From positions 1 to 64,000 of the forward strand of contig CAYMEX010000003.1 in NCBI GenBank assembly GCA_964389525.1: a stretch of 64,000 bases of DNA. The letters are read 5' to 3'. The notes under the pieces are model-generated. The model did not search any database. It had not been told where the DNA came from and saw nothing but the letters and a program-made list of their open reading frames with translations. This document shows, one piece after another, positions 50,640-59,650 of the stretch; the stretch's first letter is position 1; each line of letters opens with the position of its first letter. The position numbers and the translations under genes are program-made. Source of the DNA: JAFLTL01 sp964389525. Its GTDB lineage: Bacteria; Bacteroidota; Bacteroidia; Bacteroidales; Muribaculaceae.

Positions 50640-51836
50640 TCACTTGAATGTGTCGGCGAAATCAAATATCGACTCATAGAGCCGACGCTCGTGGTCGGTA
50701 AGCTCACGGTCACGGCGCGCCATGACGCGCGACGCCGTGTCAAAGAACTTCGACAGCTGCACATCGACAAAACCCGAGGCACCACCCTCGCTGAACGACG
50801 GGATGAAATTGCGCGGGAATCCCGTCCCGTGTATATTGCATCCCACGCCCACGACTGTGCCCGTATTGAACATCGTGTTTATGCCGGCCTTGGAGTGGTC
50901 GCCCATTACGAGCCCGCAGAACTGCAGCCCGGTTTTCTCGAAACGGCGTGTACGGTAATTCCACAGCTTCACCGGTGTATAATCGTTCTTCAGATTAGAC
51001 GCCGTGCAACCGGCGCCGAGGTTACACCATTCGCCGATATAGGCGTTGCCGAGAAAACCGTCGTGAGCCTTGTTGCTGTAGCCCTGCATGACAACATTGT
51101 TGAGCTCGCCACCCACCTTGCACCACGGGCCGAGCGTCGTGTCAGGATACATCTTGGCTCCCATGTTCACCGACGAGTTGTCGCCTATAGCTATCGGGCC
51201 GCGCAGACACGCGCCCTCCATCACGTGCGCCCCCTGCCCTATCCATATCGGGCCATGCGTCGTGTTGAGTATCGCCCCGTTCACCTCGGCACCCGGAGCG
51301 ATATATATGTGCGCCGCGTCGCCGATGACCGTATTCGTGCTGTTGGGCGAAGTAAACACCTTCCCCTTGACAAGACGTCCGAAATCACGTTTGATAAACT
51401 CCCCGTTGTAGGTGAAGATATCATATGGCCTGTCGATAGCCCTCACCGCGATATCTTCAGGTATCTCGAGCACGGGCAGATTCTCACGTGCGTCCCAGTC
51501 GGCCGAAGTACCTTTAATCGCCACAAGACGGTCTCCCGACATCATGGCCCACCGTCCCTGCCACATGCCCTGCTGTATGTAGGCGACAAGAGGAAGATCG
51601 GGCAGGACATTGCCGGCGATATACAGAGCCTCCTCGTCGTCGCCGACATCCGGGGTCTGGTCGTCCGATTTATACTTCTCCCCGATATACCCTGCCACGT
51701 CCGACTGCGGAAGCGCAGCCGCCCACTTGTCGGCAAGAGTGTCGATGCCCAGCCTTATCCGGGCCGAATATCTTGTGAACGTGACAGGCAGCAGATTGAG
51801 CCACGTGTCATGCAGATCAAAAAATATCAGTTTCAT
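50640..51836 (-). CDS. GlmU-like nucleotidyltransferase / left-handed beta-helix protein
   Basis: A 398-residue protein. The N-terminal half resembles a degenerate sugar-nucleotidyltransferase domain without the full GxGTRxxP loop. The C-terminal half is a left-handed beta helix of hexapeptide repeats (GAEVNGAILNTTHGPIWIGQGAHVMEGACLRGPIAIGDNSSVNMGAKMYPDTTLGPWCKVGG and onwards). It corresponds to the Bacteroidota family called 'GlmU family' or putative sugar nucleotidyltransferase, probably acting in cell-wall or glycan precursor synthesis. The active N-terminal loop is not visible, so catalysis is uncertain. Its start overlaps the flippase stop by 4 bp. Confidence 0.82.
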   Translation of the reverse strand: MKLIFFDLHDTWLNLLPVTFTRYSARIRLGIDTLADKWAAALPQSDVAGYIGEKYKSDDQTPDVGDDEEALYIAGNVLPDLPLVAYIQQGMWQGRWAMMSGDRLVAIKGTSADWDARENLPVLEIPEDIAVRAIDRPYDIFTYNGEFIKRDFGRLVKGKVFTSPNSTNTVIGDAAHIYIAPGAEVNGAILNTTHGPIWIGQGAHVMEGACLRGPIAIGDNSSVNMGAKMYPDTTLGPWCKVGGELNNVVMQGYSNKAHDGFLGNAYIGEWCNLGAGCTASNLKNDYTPVKLWNYRTRRFEKTGLQFCGLVMGDHSKAGINTMFNTGTVVGVGCNIHGTGFPRNFIPSFSEGGASGFVDVQLSKFFDTASRVMARRDRELTDHERRLYESIFDFADTFK

Positions 51837-53320
51837 TTTGCGATTTGATTTCTTGTTACAGGTATCTTCTCCTTAACGATCACGATTGCCACATACGCGC
51901 ATATCATTACGACACGCACACACCATAAAAGGGCATCCGGCAGTTCCACTGTCCGCTCAAGCAAGAGGGTCAGCATCCAGAGTCCCACCCCGATGACAAA
52001 ATAAAACAATGCGGAGCGAATATCATAAGGTATGGCATACTTTTTACGTCCCACAATCCAAGAGGCTATCATCATCACGCCGTAGCAGCAGAGTGCCGCC
52101 CATGCACAACCCATGTAACCGAACACCGGGACAAGAGCCACATTCATGCCGAGCGTGACGGCAAGCCCCAGCAGCGAGAACCATGTGCCGTATATAGTGC
52201 GGTCGGTGATCTTATACCACACCGACAGGTTGAAAAATACGCCGAAGAAAAACTCCGCGACCATGATTACAGGCACCACACGCAGACCGCTGAAATAGGT
52301 CGGGGCGATAAACCACTTCACAATATCTATCATCTCCATCACTCCGAGGAAGATGAACATACCCGATATCACATACCATTTCATCGCCTGCACATAGGCG
52401 GCATTGCTGCGCTTACCGTCCTGCGTCTTGTGCTGGGCGAAGATGTAAGGCTCATAGGCGAACCTGAACGCCTGAATGAACATCACCATGATTATGGCAA
52501 TCTTGTAGTTCGCCCCATAGATGCCGAGACCGTCCATTGCCTCGCCACGATCCGCCACAAGCAGCGGGTAAAGTATCTTGTCGATCGACTGGTTCATGAT
52601 GCCCGCAAGTCCGAGCACAAGCAGCGGGAACGAATACACCAGCATCTCGCGGAGCAGCCTGGAGCAGAAACTCCACTTCAGTTTCAGCTCTGGAAGCAAC
52701 AGCAACAGCGTCACGACCGATGCGATCAGATTAGCCAGAAAGATATAACCTACCCCGAAATCAGCAGACCACATCCAGCCGAAAACTCCATATGATGCGA
52801 GGTGCGGCAGGAGCAGAATGAAAAATATATTGAGTCCGATGTTAAGCCCGATGCCGATGAGCTTCAGTGTGGCAAATCTCATGGCACGATGCTTGTAGCG
52901 CAGATAAGCAAATGGTAATGAAGTGAATGCGTCGAGTGCAACCGCAATACCCATCATCCATACATACGACGGAAATCCCTGACAGTCAATCCATTTAGCA
53001 AACGTATTGCTGAACATGACGACAATCACGCCGAACAGCACCGACGACGTTCCCACCGCCGTGAGAGCCGTCGTGTAAACCTGCATCGGATCCTTCCACC
53101 GCTCATGGTTCGCAAACCTGAAGAAGCCGGTTTCCATGCCATAGGTCAGACACACCAGCAGCAGCGCGACGATAGAATAGACAAGGGTGACGATACCGTA
53201 TTCCTCGGCCGGAAACACATGGGTGTACATCGGCACAAGACACCAGTTGAGGAAGCGCCCGACAATCGAGCTCATCCCATACACCGCCGTGTCTTTTGCA
53301 AGTGATTTCAGTCCTGCCAT
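51833..53320 (-). CDS. Polysaccharide flippase (Wzx/MATE-like)
   Basis: A 495-residue inner-membrane protein with about 12-14 helices. The N-terminal GLKSLAKDTAVYGMSSIVGRFLNW and the pattern of long hydrophobic stretches separated by short basic loops match the polysaccharide biosynthesis/MVF-like lipid-linked oligosaccharide flippases. It would move an undecaprenyl-linked glycan across the membrane. It lies 8 bp after uvrC and overlaps the nucleotidyltransferase-like gene, forming with it a small cell-surface module inside an operon otherwise made of housekeeping genes. Confidence 0.88.
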   Translation of the reverse strand: MAGLKSLAKDTAVYGMSSIVGRFLNWCLVPMYTHVFPAEEYGIVTLVYSIVALLLVCLTYGMETGFFRFANHERWKDPMQVYTTALTAVGTSSVLFGVIVVMFSNTFAKWIDCQGFPSYVWMMGIAVALDAFTSLPFAYLRYKHRAMRFATLKLIGIGLNIGLNIFFILLLPHLASYGVFGWMWSADFGVGYIFLANLIASVVTLLLLLPELKLKWSFCSRLLREMLVYSFPLLVLGLAGIMNQSIDKILYPLLVADRGEAMDGLGIYGANYKIAIIMVMFIQAFRFAYEPYIFAQHKTQDGKRSNAAYVQAMKWYVISGMFIFLGVMEMIDIVKWFIAPTYFSGLRVVPVIMVAEFFFGVFFNLSVWYKITDRTIYGTWFSLLGLAVTLGMNVALVPVFGYMGCAWAALCCYGVMMIASWIVGRKKYAIPYDIRSALFYFVIGVGLWMLTLLLERTVELPDALLWCVRVVMICAYVAIVIVKEKIPVTRNQIAK

Positions 53321-53328
53321 ATCATATT

Positions 53329-55164
53329 TTAGAGCTTATTTCCTATATTTTCTCCTCCGTGAAAGCTGTCATAGAGTATGCGGGCTTTCGACTTCCCGAC
53401 CGCTTCCGTCAACTGTTCCACCGAGGCTTCTTTCATTCTCTTCACGCTTTTAAAACTCTTGAAAAGCGCAGCCTTCGCCACATCACCGATGCCCTTTATG
53501 TCGTCGAGCTCACTCACGAGCTGCGACTTGCTGCGCCGGTTGCGGTGATGCGTGATGCCGAACCGGTGAGCCTCGTCGCGCAGATGCTGCACCACACGCA
53601 GCGACTCCGAGTTTTTATCGATATAAAGCGGGACACTGTCGCCGGGAAAATAGATTTCCTCAAGTCGCTTGGCTATACCCACAACCGCTATGACCCCGCG
53701 GAGCCCTATCTCGTCGAGAGCCTCCACAGCCGAACTCAGCTGTCCCTTGCCGCCGTCGACCACGATAAGCTGCGGCAGACTCTCCCCTTCTTGCATCAGG
53801 CGCGTGTAGCGGCGTGTCAGCACCTCCTTCATCGAGGCGAAGTCATCAGGCCCCTCGACGGTCTTGATATTGAAATGCCGGTAATCTTTTTTCGACGGTC
53901 GGGCATTCTTAAACACCACACACGACGCGACCGGGTTTGTGCCCTGTGTGTTCGAGTTGTCGAAACACTCTATGTGTCGTGGCAGCTCCGTCAGCCTGAA
54001 ATCCTTTTTTATCCGTTCGAGTATGCGCTCGGTGCGTTGTTCCGGATCAAGATGCTCCATCTGTTTCAGAGAATCGATCTTATATTGCCGCGCGTTTTTC
54101 TCCGACACTTCCAGCAGCTTCGCCTTGTCGCCACGCTGCGGCACGGTGAATGTGACACCATCGAGCTCGATCTCCGGCACGACCGGCACAACAACTTCAT
54201 CATACTCGACACCGGCAACATCCTTCACCTCCTGCATGGCGTATGCGATCATCTCCCCTATGCTCTCCCCCATCATGCGGCGGTATTGCAGAGTCAGACT
54301 TCTCACCACCGCGCCACTTCGCACATGCATGTAGTTGACGAATACATCATCGTCATCCTCATCGACACCGAACACATCGACATCCTCGATCGTCTGCGAT
54401 ATTATCACACTGCGCGCCCTGTATCGAGCCACAGCCTCATACTGCAGTTTCAGCTCCTGAGCCTCCTCAAATTTCAGCGCGGCGGCAAGACGTTCCATCT
54501 CGGCCCGCAGATACACCATCAGTTCTTTTGTCTCCCCTTTCAATATCTGACGCACGCGCTCGATATACGCCCCATACTCCTCGGCAGCGACCAGCCCCCT
54601 GCAGCATCCCTGACACCGGTGCATATGATACGACAGACACAGCCGTCCTTTGCCACGGTCGATATACTCTGGCGTGATAAGTGTCTTGCACGTGCGCAGC
54701 GGATACAGTTCCCTGATTATCGACAGCACCGACTTCACCGCGCCACCGTCGGTATATGGCCCGTAATACTTCGACCCGTCACGCAGCCGGTTGCGGGTCA
54801 TGAACACACGCGGGTACATCTCGGAGGTCACACATATCCACGGATAGCTCTTGTCATCTTTGAGCAGCACGTTATATCGCGGCTTATACTCCTTGATCAT
54901 GGAGCTCTCGAGATTGAGAGCATCCTGCTCGGTAGGCACCACAATATAGGTCATGTCGGCGATGGCTCTGACGAGAAGATTGGTGCGGAGCCGGTCATGC
55001 GTGCGGTTGAAATACGACGACACCCTCCGCTTCAGATTCTTTGCCTTGCCGACATAGATCACCGTCCCGTCGCTGTCGTAATAGGTGTACACACCGGGCG
55101 TCTCAGGGAGGATCCTTATCTTCTCCCTGAGCTCGTCCGATTTCCGTTCGAGGTGTTTGGCCAT
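53329..55164 (-). CDS. uvrC: Excinuclease ABC subunit C
   Basis: A 611-residue nuclease of nucleotide excision repair. The N-terminal GIY-YIG domain (TPGVYTYYDSDGTVIYVGKAKNLKRRVSSYF) makes the 3' cut. The UVR motif lies near YLRAEMERLAAALKFEEAQELKLQ. The RNase H-like C-terminal nuclease (IECFDNSNTQGTNPVASCVVF and PQLIVVDGGKGQLSSA) makes the 5' cut. A final HhH pair (LDDIKGIGDVAKAALFKSF) binds DNA. All parts expected of a functional UvrC are present. It lies 10 bp after apt. Confidence 0.96.
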   Translation of the reverse strand: MAKHLERKSDELREKIRILPETPGVYTYYDSDGTVIYVGKAKNLKRRVSSYFNRTHDRLRTNLLVRAIADMTYIVVPTEQDALNLESSMIKEYKPRYNVLLKDDKSYPWICVTSEMYPRVFMTRNRLRDGSKYYGPYTDGGAVKSVLSIIRELYPLRTCKTLITPEYIDRGKGRLCLSYHMHRCQGCCRGLVAAEEYGAYIERVRQILKGETKELMVYLRAEMERLAAALKFEEAQELKLQYEAVARYRARSVIISQTIEDVDVFGVDEDDDDVFVNYMHVRSGAVVRSLTLQYRRMMGESIGEMIAYAMQEVKDVAGVEYDEVVVPVVPEIELDGVTFTVPQRGDKAKLLEVSEKNARQYKIDSLKQMEHLDPEQRTERILERIKKDFRLTELPRHIECFDNSNTQGTNPVASCVVFKNARPSKKDYRHFNIKTVEGPDDFASMKEVLTRRYTRLMQEGESLPQLIVVDGGKGQLSSAVEALDEIGLRGVIAVVGIAKRLEEIYFPGDSVPLYIDKNSESLRVVQHLRDEAHRFGITHHRNRRSKSQLVSELDDIKGIGDVAKAALFKSFKSVKRMKEASVEQLTEAVGKSKARILYDSFHGGENIGNKL

Positions 55165-55174
55165 CCCCCTCTCC

Positions 55175-55717
55175 TCAGTACTCTATCAGCGACGTCACTT
55201 CGGTTTCCGCCGGCATCTTCCCGCGTCCGCCGAGCATAGTGAGATCTATGATGAAATTTATATAGATCTTTTTAGGATTCATACTTTTTATAAGACGGTA
55301 TGCCGCCAGCATCGTTCCGCCCGTCGCAAGCACATCGTCATGTATAACCACGATATCATCCTCGCCGATTGCATCGCGATGTATCTCGATCGTGTCCGTG
55401 CCATACTCCTTGGTGTAGGACTCGCTTATCGTGTCGGCCGGAAGTTTGCCGGGTTTTCTCACCGGCACAAATCCCGCGCCGAGACGATCGGCAAGTATCG
55501 ACCCGCCGATAAACCCGCGCGACTCGATGCCCACAACCTTCGTCACACCTTTGCCACGGTACAGCTCTGCCAGACCGTCGCCTATAATACCGAGAGCACG
55601 GGCATCTTTAAACGCCGTGGTGAGATCCTTGAAAACAACCCCCTTCTGAGGGAAATCAAGCACATCCCTTACGCACCCCTTGAGGTAATCAAGATTATTT
55701 TCCATATGCTTTTTCAT
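55175..55717 (-). CDS. apt: Adenine phosphoribosyltransferase
   Basis: A 180-residue enzyme that makes AMP from adenine and PRPP. The PRPP-binding motif VVIHDDVLATGGT is at 123-135. GIESRGFIGGSILA near 63-76 and RKPGKLPADTISESY near 87-101 are other family blocks. ATG 55717 is used; ATG 55705 (MENNLDYLK) is a possible alternative four codons later. It is preceded on its strand by the parS-like site (55721-55736), which therefore falls directly in front of the start codon. Confidence 0.94.
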   Translation of the reverse strand: MKKHMENNLDYLKGCVRDVLDFPQKGVVFKDLTTAFKDARALGIIGDGLAELYRGKGVTKVVGIESRGFIGGSILADRLGAGFVPVRKPGKLPADTISESYTKEYGTDTIEIHRDAIGEDDIVVIHDDVLATGGTMLAAYRLIKSMNPKKIYINFIIDLTMLGGRGKMPAETEVTSLIEY

Positions 55718-55720
55718 TTT

Positions 55721-55736
55721 TGTTCCACGTGAAACA
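55721..55736. other. parS-like centromere site
   Basis: TGTTCCACGTGAAACA differs at one position from the widely conserved ParB-binding palindrome TGTTTCACGTGAAACA. It occupies 16 of the 19 bp between the mnmG stop and the apt start. mnmG/gidA is often origin-proximal and near parAB in other bacteria. No parA, parB, dnaA or cluster of DnaA boxes is visible in this window. Confidence 0.7.
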
Positions 55737-57617
55737 TTAACGACCTAACATCAACAGCAGCACATTAATATCCGACGGAGACACTCCGGGGATACGCGAT
55801 GCCTGTGCTATCGACGCCGGACGCATTCTGTCGAGCTTCTGCCTCGCCTCTGTCGAAAGCGCCGTCATCGACATATAGTCGCAATCGGCCGGCAGTTTCA
55901 GCCTGTCGAGGCGATGAAGCTTCTCGGCATTCTCCCGTTCGCGGTCAATATAGCCGCGATACTTTATTGCGATTTCAACCGACGACACAATCTCGCAGAG
56001 CCGGTCGGCCGGCTGGAGGTTCATATAATCGTTCAGAGCGCCGCACACACCGGTCAGCCCCTCGACATTCACTCCGGGTCGCGCAAGTATTTCCGACAGA
56101 CGTCCCGGCTGTGACACCGGCGATGATCCGATAGACTCGAGATACGCATTGATATCAGCCGGCGCGTAGGACGTCTCACGCAGAAACTTCACAAAATCGT
56201 CGATGCGCGACATCTTCTCGCGCAGCAAGTGCGCCCTGTGCTCCGTCACAAGTCCGATGCCCTCCCCTATCGGAGTCAGACGCTCATCCGCATTGTCCTG
56301 ACGAAGCAGTATTCTGTATTCGGCACGCGAGGTAAACATACGGTAAGGCTCATCCACTCCCTTCATCACAAGATCATCGATAAGCACACCTATATAGGCC
56401 TGGTCGCGGCCGAGCACCACCGGCTCCTCACCGGCGAGTTTCCTGTGAGCGTTTATTCCGGCCATCAGCCCCTGCGCGGCAGCCTCCTCATAACCGGTCG
56501 TGCCATTCACCTGGCCCGCAAAATACAGCCTGTCGCACACCTTCGACTCAAGTGAATGATGCAACTGCGTCGGATCGAAATACGTGTACTCTATGGCATA
56601 GCCCGGACGATACATCTGCGCGTCGGCAAGTGCCGGAATCGTACGCATGGCCCGAAGCTGCACGTCAAACGGCAGCGACGACGAAAAACCGTTCAGATAG
56701 CACTCGGCCGTCTCCGCCCCCTCAGGCTCGATATGCAGCAAATGCGAGGTGCGGTCAGGGAAAGTGACAATCTTGGTCTCTATGCTCGGGCAATAACGCG
56801 GGCCGATACTGTTGATCTGGCCATTGTAGAGAGGCGAATCAGGAAGCCCCTCCCTTATGACGCGATGCGTCTCCTCGTTGGTCTGCACCGTGTAGCATTC
56901 ACGCTGACGCAGCTCCGAACGCACCTCCGGCAAAAAGCTGAACTTACCTGTCAGCGGTTCGAGCGGCTGCACCTCGGCAAGATCCCACCTAATAGTACGT
57001 CCGTCGAGACGCACAGGCGTGCCGGTTTTCATTCTGTCGGTCCTGATGCCCATATCACGAAGCTGGTCGCCCAGCCCGTGGCTTGCCGGTTCGGCAATAC
57101 GTCCGCCCTCCCACATGTGACGCCCCATGTGCATGAGCCCGTCAAGAAAAGTGCCGGCCGTCACGACGACCGCGCGGGCGTGAAACTCCACACCAAGCGA
57201 CGTCCTTACTCCCGCGACACCTCCGTCGGCGTCAGTCAGAAGCCCCGTGACAGAGTCCTGCCAGAGCGAAAGACCGTCTGTCGACTCAAGCTCCTTGCGC
57301 CACTCCTTGCTGAATGCCATACGGTCGCACTGCGATCGCGGACTCCACACCGAGGGGCCTTTTGAAAGATTCAGCATCCTGAACTGTATCGACGAACGGT
57401 CTGTGGCAATAGCCGTGAAACCGCCCAAAGCGTCGATTTCTCTGACGATCTGTCCCTTTGCAATACCGCCGATAGCAGGGTTGCAGCTCATCTGGGCGAT
57501 CTTGTTGAGATCCATCGTCACAAGAAGCACCGACGAGCCGAGCAACGCAGCAGCCCTGGCCGCCTCGCAGCCCGCATGACCTGCGCCGACAACAATTATA
57601 TCAAAGTCAAATTTCAT
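55737..57617 (-). CDS. mnmG: tRNA uridine-5-carboxymethylaminomethyl modification enzyme
   Basis: A 626-residue FAD protein that, with MnmE and a folate donor, modifies U34 of several tRNAs. The FAD-binding loop VVGAGHAGCEAA is near 9-20. GGIAKGQIVREIDALGG near 50 and the family block TGTPVRLDGRTIRWDLAE near 192 are present. The C-terminal GIDA helical domain (IKYRGYIDRERENAEKLHRLD) binds tRNA/MnmE. Its ATG overlaps the ybeY stop by one base (TAATG), indicating coupling. The parS-like site follows its stop codon. Confidence 0.97.
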   Translation of the reverse strand: MKFDFDIIVVGAGHAGCEAARAAALLGSSVLLVTMDLNKIAQMSCNPAIGGIAKGQIVREIDALGGFTAIATDRSSIQFRMLNLSKGPSVWSPRSQCDRMAFSKEWRKELESTDGLSLWQDSVTGLLTDADGGVAGVRTSLGVEFHARAVVVTAGTFLDGLMHMGRHMWEGGRIAEPASHGLGDQLRDMGIRTDRMKTGTPVRLDGRTIRWDLAEVQPLEPLTGKFSFLPEVRSELRQRECYTVQTNEETHRVIREGLPDSPLYNGQINSIGPRYCPSIETKIVTFPDRTSHLLHIEPEGAETAECYLNGFSSSLPFDVQLRAMRTIPALADAQMYRPGYAIEYTYFDPTQLHHSLESKVCDRLYFAGQVNGTTGYEEAAAQGLMAGINAHRKLAGEEPVVLGRDQAYIGVLIDDLVMKGVDEPYRMFTSRAEYRILLRQDNADERLTPIGEGIGLVTEHRAHLLREKMSRIDDFVKFLRETSYAPADINAYLESIGSSPVSQPGRLSEILARPGVNVEGLTGVCGALNDYMNLQPADRLCEIVSSVEIAIKYRGYIDRERENAEKLHRLDRLKLPADCDYMSMTALSTEARQKLDRMRPASIAQASRIPGVSPSDINVLLLMLGR

Positions 57618-58054
57618 TATTCAACACTTAAACCACACAAACGGGCAAGAGCGTCATTCTCGTGCCGCTCCATTATCTCACGTTCGCCCGGACCTTTGTC
57701 GTTTATACCGCAAAGATGAAGCAGACCGTGCACGATCACACGGTTCAGCTCCGTGTCATAGTCACCATCGCGCTCATCCGAGTTGCTTTTCACCGTATCA
57801 AGAGAGATGTACATATCACCTCTCACCACTCCCCTACCCGTTCGGTCGAAAGTGATGATATCGGTATAATAATCATGGTTAAGGAACGCCCTGTTGACGC
57901 GAAGTATCTCCTCGTCGTCACAGAATATATAGTTTAGATCTCCGATGAGTTTACCATGACATCGGGCAACATCCTTCAGCCATGTCTCGATAAGATCATA
58001 ATTCAGCATCGGCAACACTGCTGTGCCGGCGACCGTCCACTGAAATGAATTCAT
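57617..58054 (-). CDS. ybeY: Endoribonuclease YbeY
   Basis: A 145-residue metallo-RNase for rRNA maturation, starting at ATG 58054. The metal motif HGLLHLCGIND at 109-119 keeps the first two histidines (H109, H113). The third, normally His in HxxxHxxxxxH, is Asp here (D119), a substitution I recall from other Bacteroidota members. TDIITFD near 64-70 is the second family block. It starts the long minus-strand operon ybeY-mnmG-apt-uvrC-flippase-nucleotidyltransferase-lipoprotein. PhoH, a known partner family, is encoded separately at 0.3 kb. Confidence 0.92.
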   Translation of the reverse strand: MNSFQWTVAGTAVLPMLNYDLIETWLKDVARCHGKLIGDLNYIFCDDEEILRVNRAFLNHDYYTDIITFDRTGRGVVRGDMYISLDTVKSNSDERDGDYDTELNRVIVHGLLHLCGINDKGPGEREIMERHENDALARLCGLSVE

Positions 58055-58356
58055 ATCTAATGCCGAATAAATTAAAATCAAAGATAAGAGTTTACCCGCA
58101 AACTTACGCAAAGCACAATTGTTAATCTCATTTAACACTACTAAATGTCAATTAACACACACACTTCCAAAAGTCCGTACAGGCGTCAGGAAAAATAAAA
58201 AAAACAAAGCCACAAAGAGGATTAAACCGCATATCAAGCAACAGTTCAGCACGATACACGCTCCAAGAAATTTTCTCAAACAGAACAAAGCAGAATACAG
58301 CGTTAAACCAAACCGACACGCGGAGTGTTATACCATAGAAAACAAAATAAAATACT
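58055..58356. other. 302-bp divergent intergenic region
   Basis: No gene was found. It contains the ybeY promoter on the minus strand and an A-rich stretch (58190-58350) before the coiled-coil gene. No hairpin repeat is seen. Confidence 0.65.
58079..58112 (-). promoter_or_regulatory. Bacteroidales-type promoter for the ybeY operon
   Basis: TTTG (58112-58109), a 22-nt spacer and TATCTTTG (58086-58079) on the minus strand. The -7 box is perfect and the spacer is slightly long. The predicted leader is about 18 nt. Confidence 0.6.
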
Positions 58357-58731
58357 ATGAATACAGACGTAAATCAGATGATCGCCGACGCAGCTGCCAA
58401 AGTCTCGGAAAAATCAGCAAAACTGTCTGCCGACTCCGCCAAGCTCGCTGCCCAGGCCAAATACGACCAGCTGAAAGGACAAGCCAAAGAGCAGCTGGAG
58501 CAGGCACAGCAGCAGGCTGCAACTGCCGCAGGCCAGGTACAGGAGAAAATAAGCAGACTCAAAGACCAGGTGACCGAAAAAGTTTCGGGAGTGAAAGAGG
58601 CGCTGAACGGGAAGGTCGAGCAAGCAAAAAACGCGCTGAAAGATTTTTCGGCCGACGCGCTCAACACCGTCTCCGATCAGGCCGCAAAGATCTCCGAGAT
58701 AGCAAAGGACAAAGCCCAGAGAATGTCCTAA
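58357..58731 (+). CDS. Alanine/lysine-rich coiled-coil protein of unknown function
   Basis: A 124-residue protein without signal peptide or membrane segment. Its composition is dominated by Ala, Lys, Gln, Glu and Asp, with repeated heptad- or 11-mer-like helices (AAKVSEKSAKLSADSAKLAAQ, QLKGQAKEQLEQAQQQAATAA, VSGVKEALNGKVEQAKNALKDF). It looks like an amphipathic LEA/apolipoprotein-like helix bundle. Such proteins are often stress- or membrane-associated, but nothing specific can be claimed. It is followed by its own strong terminator, so it is monocistronic and probably expressed at a fair level. Confidence 0.75.
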   Translation: MNTDVNQMIADAAAKVSEKSAKLSADSAKLAAQAKYDQLKGQAKEQLEQAQQQAATAAGQVQEKISRLKDQVTEKVSGVKEALNGKVEQAKNALKDFSADALNTVSDQAAKISEIAKDKAQRMS

Positions 58732-58764
58732 TCACTCAACCATCTATATATATTTTCTCTGGAA

Positions 58765-58808
58765 CTCCCGTCTGATCTGTTGCGAAAGGACAGACGGGAG
58801 AATTTTTG
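58765..58808 (+). terminator. Terminator after the coiled-coil gene
   Basis: A perfect 10-bp stem (CTCCCGTCTG at 58765-58774 with CAGACGGGAG at 58791-58800), a 16-nt loop and TTTTT at 58803-58807. Confidence 0.85.
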
Positions 58809-58857
58809 TATCCATATACCGCGTGCAAACATAAAATCGTAAATTTGCAACTGATAT

Positions 58858-59646
58858 ATGGGCAAGAACAAACTTAAAAAATTCAGCGAGATGAAGTCGC
58901 TCGACTTCGTCTTTCAATATCCGTGGGCCGAACTCAACAGGCTTGGCGGATTTCCTCTGCGCGGAAAATGGTCAGAGTTTTTCGGAAACAACAATCCTGT
59001 CACACTCGAGCTCGGATGCGGCAAGGGAGAATATACCGTAGGACTCGCAAAACGCTTCCCCGATAAAAACTTCATCGGCATCGACATCAAAGGAGCACGC
59101 ATGTGGACCGGCGCCAAACAGGCCGAAGCGCTCGGACTGAAAAATGTCGCATTCCTCCGCACCGACATCGAGCTGATATCATCATTCTTCTCACCGGGCG
59201 AAGTCAGCGAGATATGGATCACATTCCCCGACCCGCAGATGCAGAAACCGAGAAAACGCCTCACTGCAACACGCATGCTGTCGCTCTACTCCACCGTGAT
59301 GCGACCCGACGGCATGATACGCCTCAAAACCGACTCGCCATTTCTGTTCGCCTACACTTCAATGCTGCTGTCGCACAACGGCATTACCCCGGCTGCACTT
59401 GTCGACGACCTATACAGCACCGACAATGCCGGACGCCTTCAGCCCGAGCTCACAACCATACAGACCCACTACGAGCAGCAGTGGCTTTCGCGCGGACTCA
59501 CAATAAAATATATCGCCTTCACGCTCCCGGCATCGGCACGATCGCTCAACGAGCCCCCCGAAGCCGACACTATACCACACGACACCTATCGCTCATACTC
59601 GCGCGGCGTGATACAAGGCAACATTCAACCCTCTGAAGAAATTTAA
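58858..59646 (+). CDS. trmB: tRNA (guanine-N7-)-methyltransferase
   Basis: A 262-residue SAM-dependent enzyme that makes m7G46 in tRNA. The SAM loop is LELGCGKGEYTVGLAKRFP near 44-62, FIGIDIKGARMW follows, and the TrmB signature EIWITFPDPQMQKPRKRLTATR is near 118-139. It begins at ATG 58858. A TAAATTTG element just upstream (58840-58847) would leave almost no leader, so I do not call it a promoter. mrp starts 4 bp after its stop. Confidence 0.94.
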   Translation: MGKNKLKKFSEMKSLDFVFQYPWAELNRLGGFPLRGKWSEFFGNNNPVTLELGCGKGEYTVGLAKRFPDKNFIGIDIKGARMWTGAKQAEALGLKNVAFLRTDIELISSFFSPGEVSEIWITFPDPQMQKPRKRLTATRMLSLYSTVMRPDGMIRLKTDSPFLFAYTSMLLSHNGITPAALVDDLYSTDNAGRLQPELTTIQTHYEQQWLSRGLTIKYIAFTLPASARSLNEPPEADTIPHDTYRSYSRGVIQGNIQPSEEI

Positions 59647-59650
59647 CAAA

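Noticed and set aside
53296..55239. Long open frame on the plus strand opposite uvrC
   Set aside because: uvrC is complete on the minus strand; the plus frame shows no motif.
58840..58847. TAAATTTG as -7 box of trmB
   Set aside because: The leader would be only a few nucleotides and no TTTG lies at the right distance.
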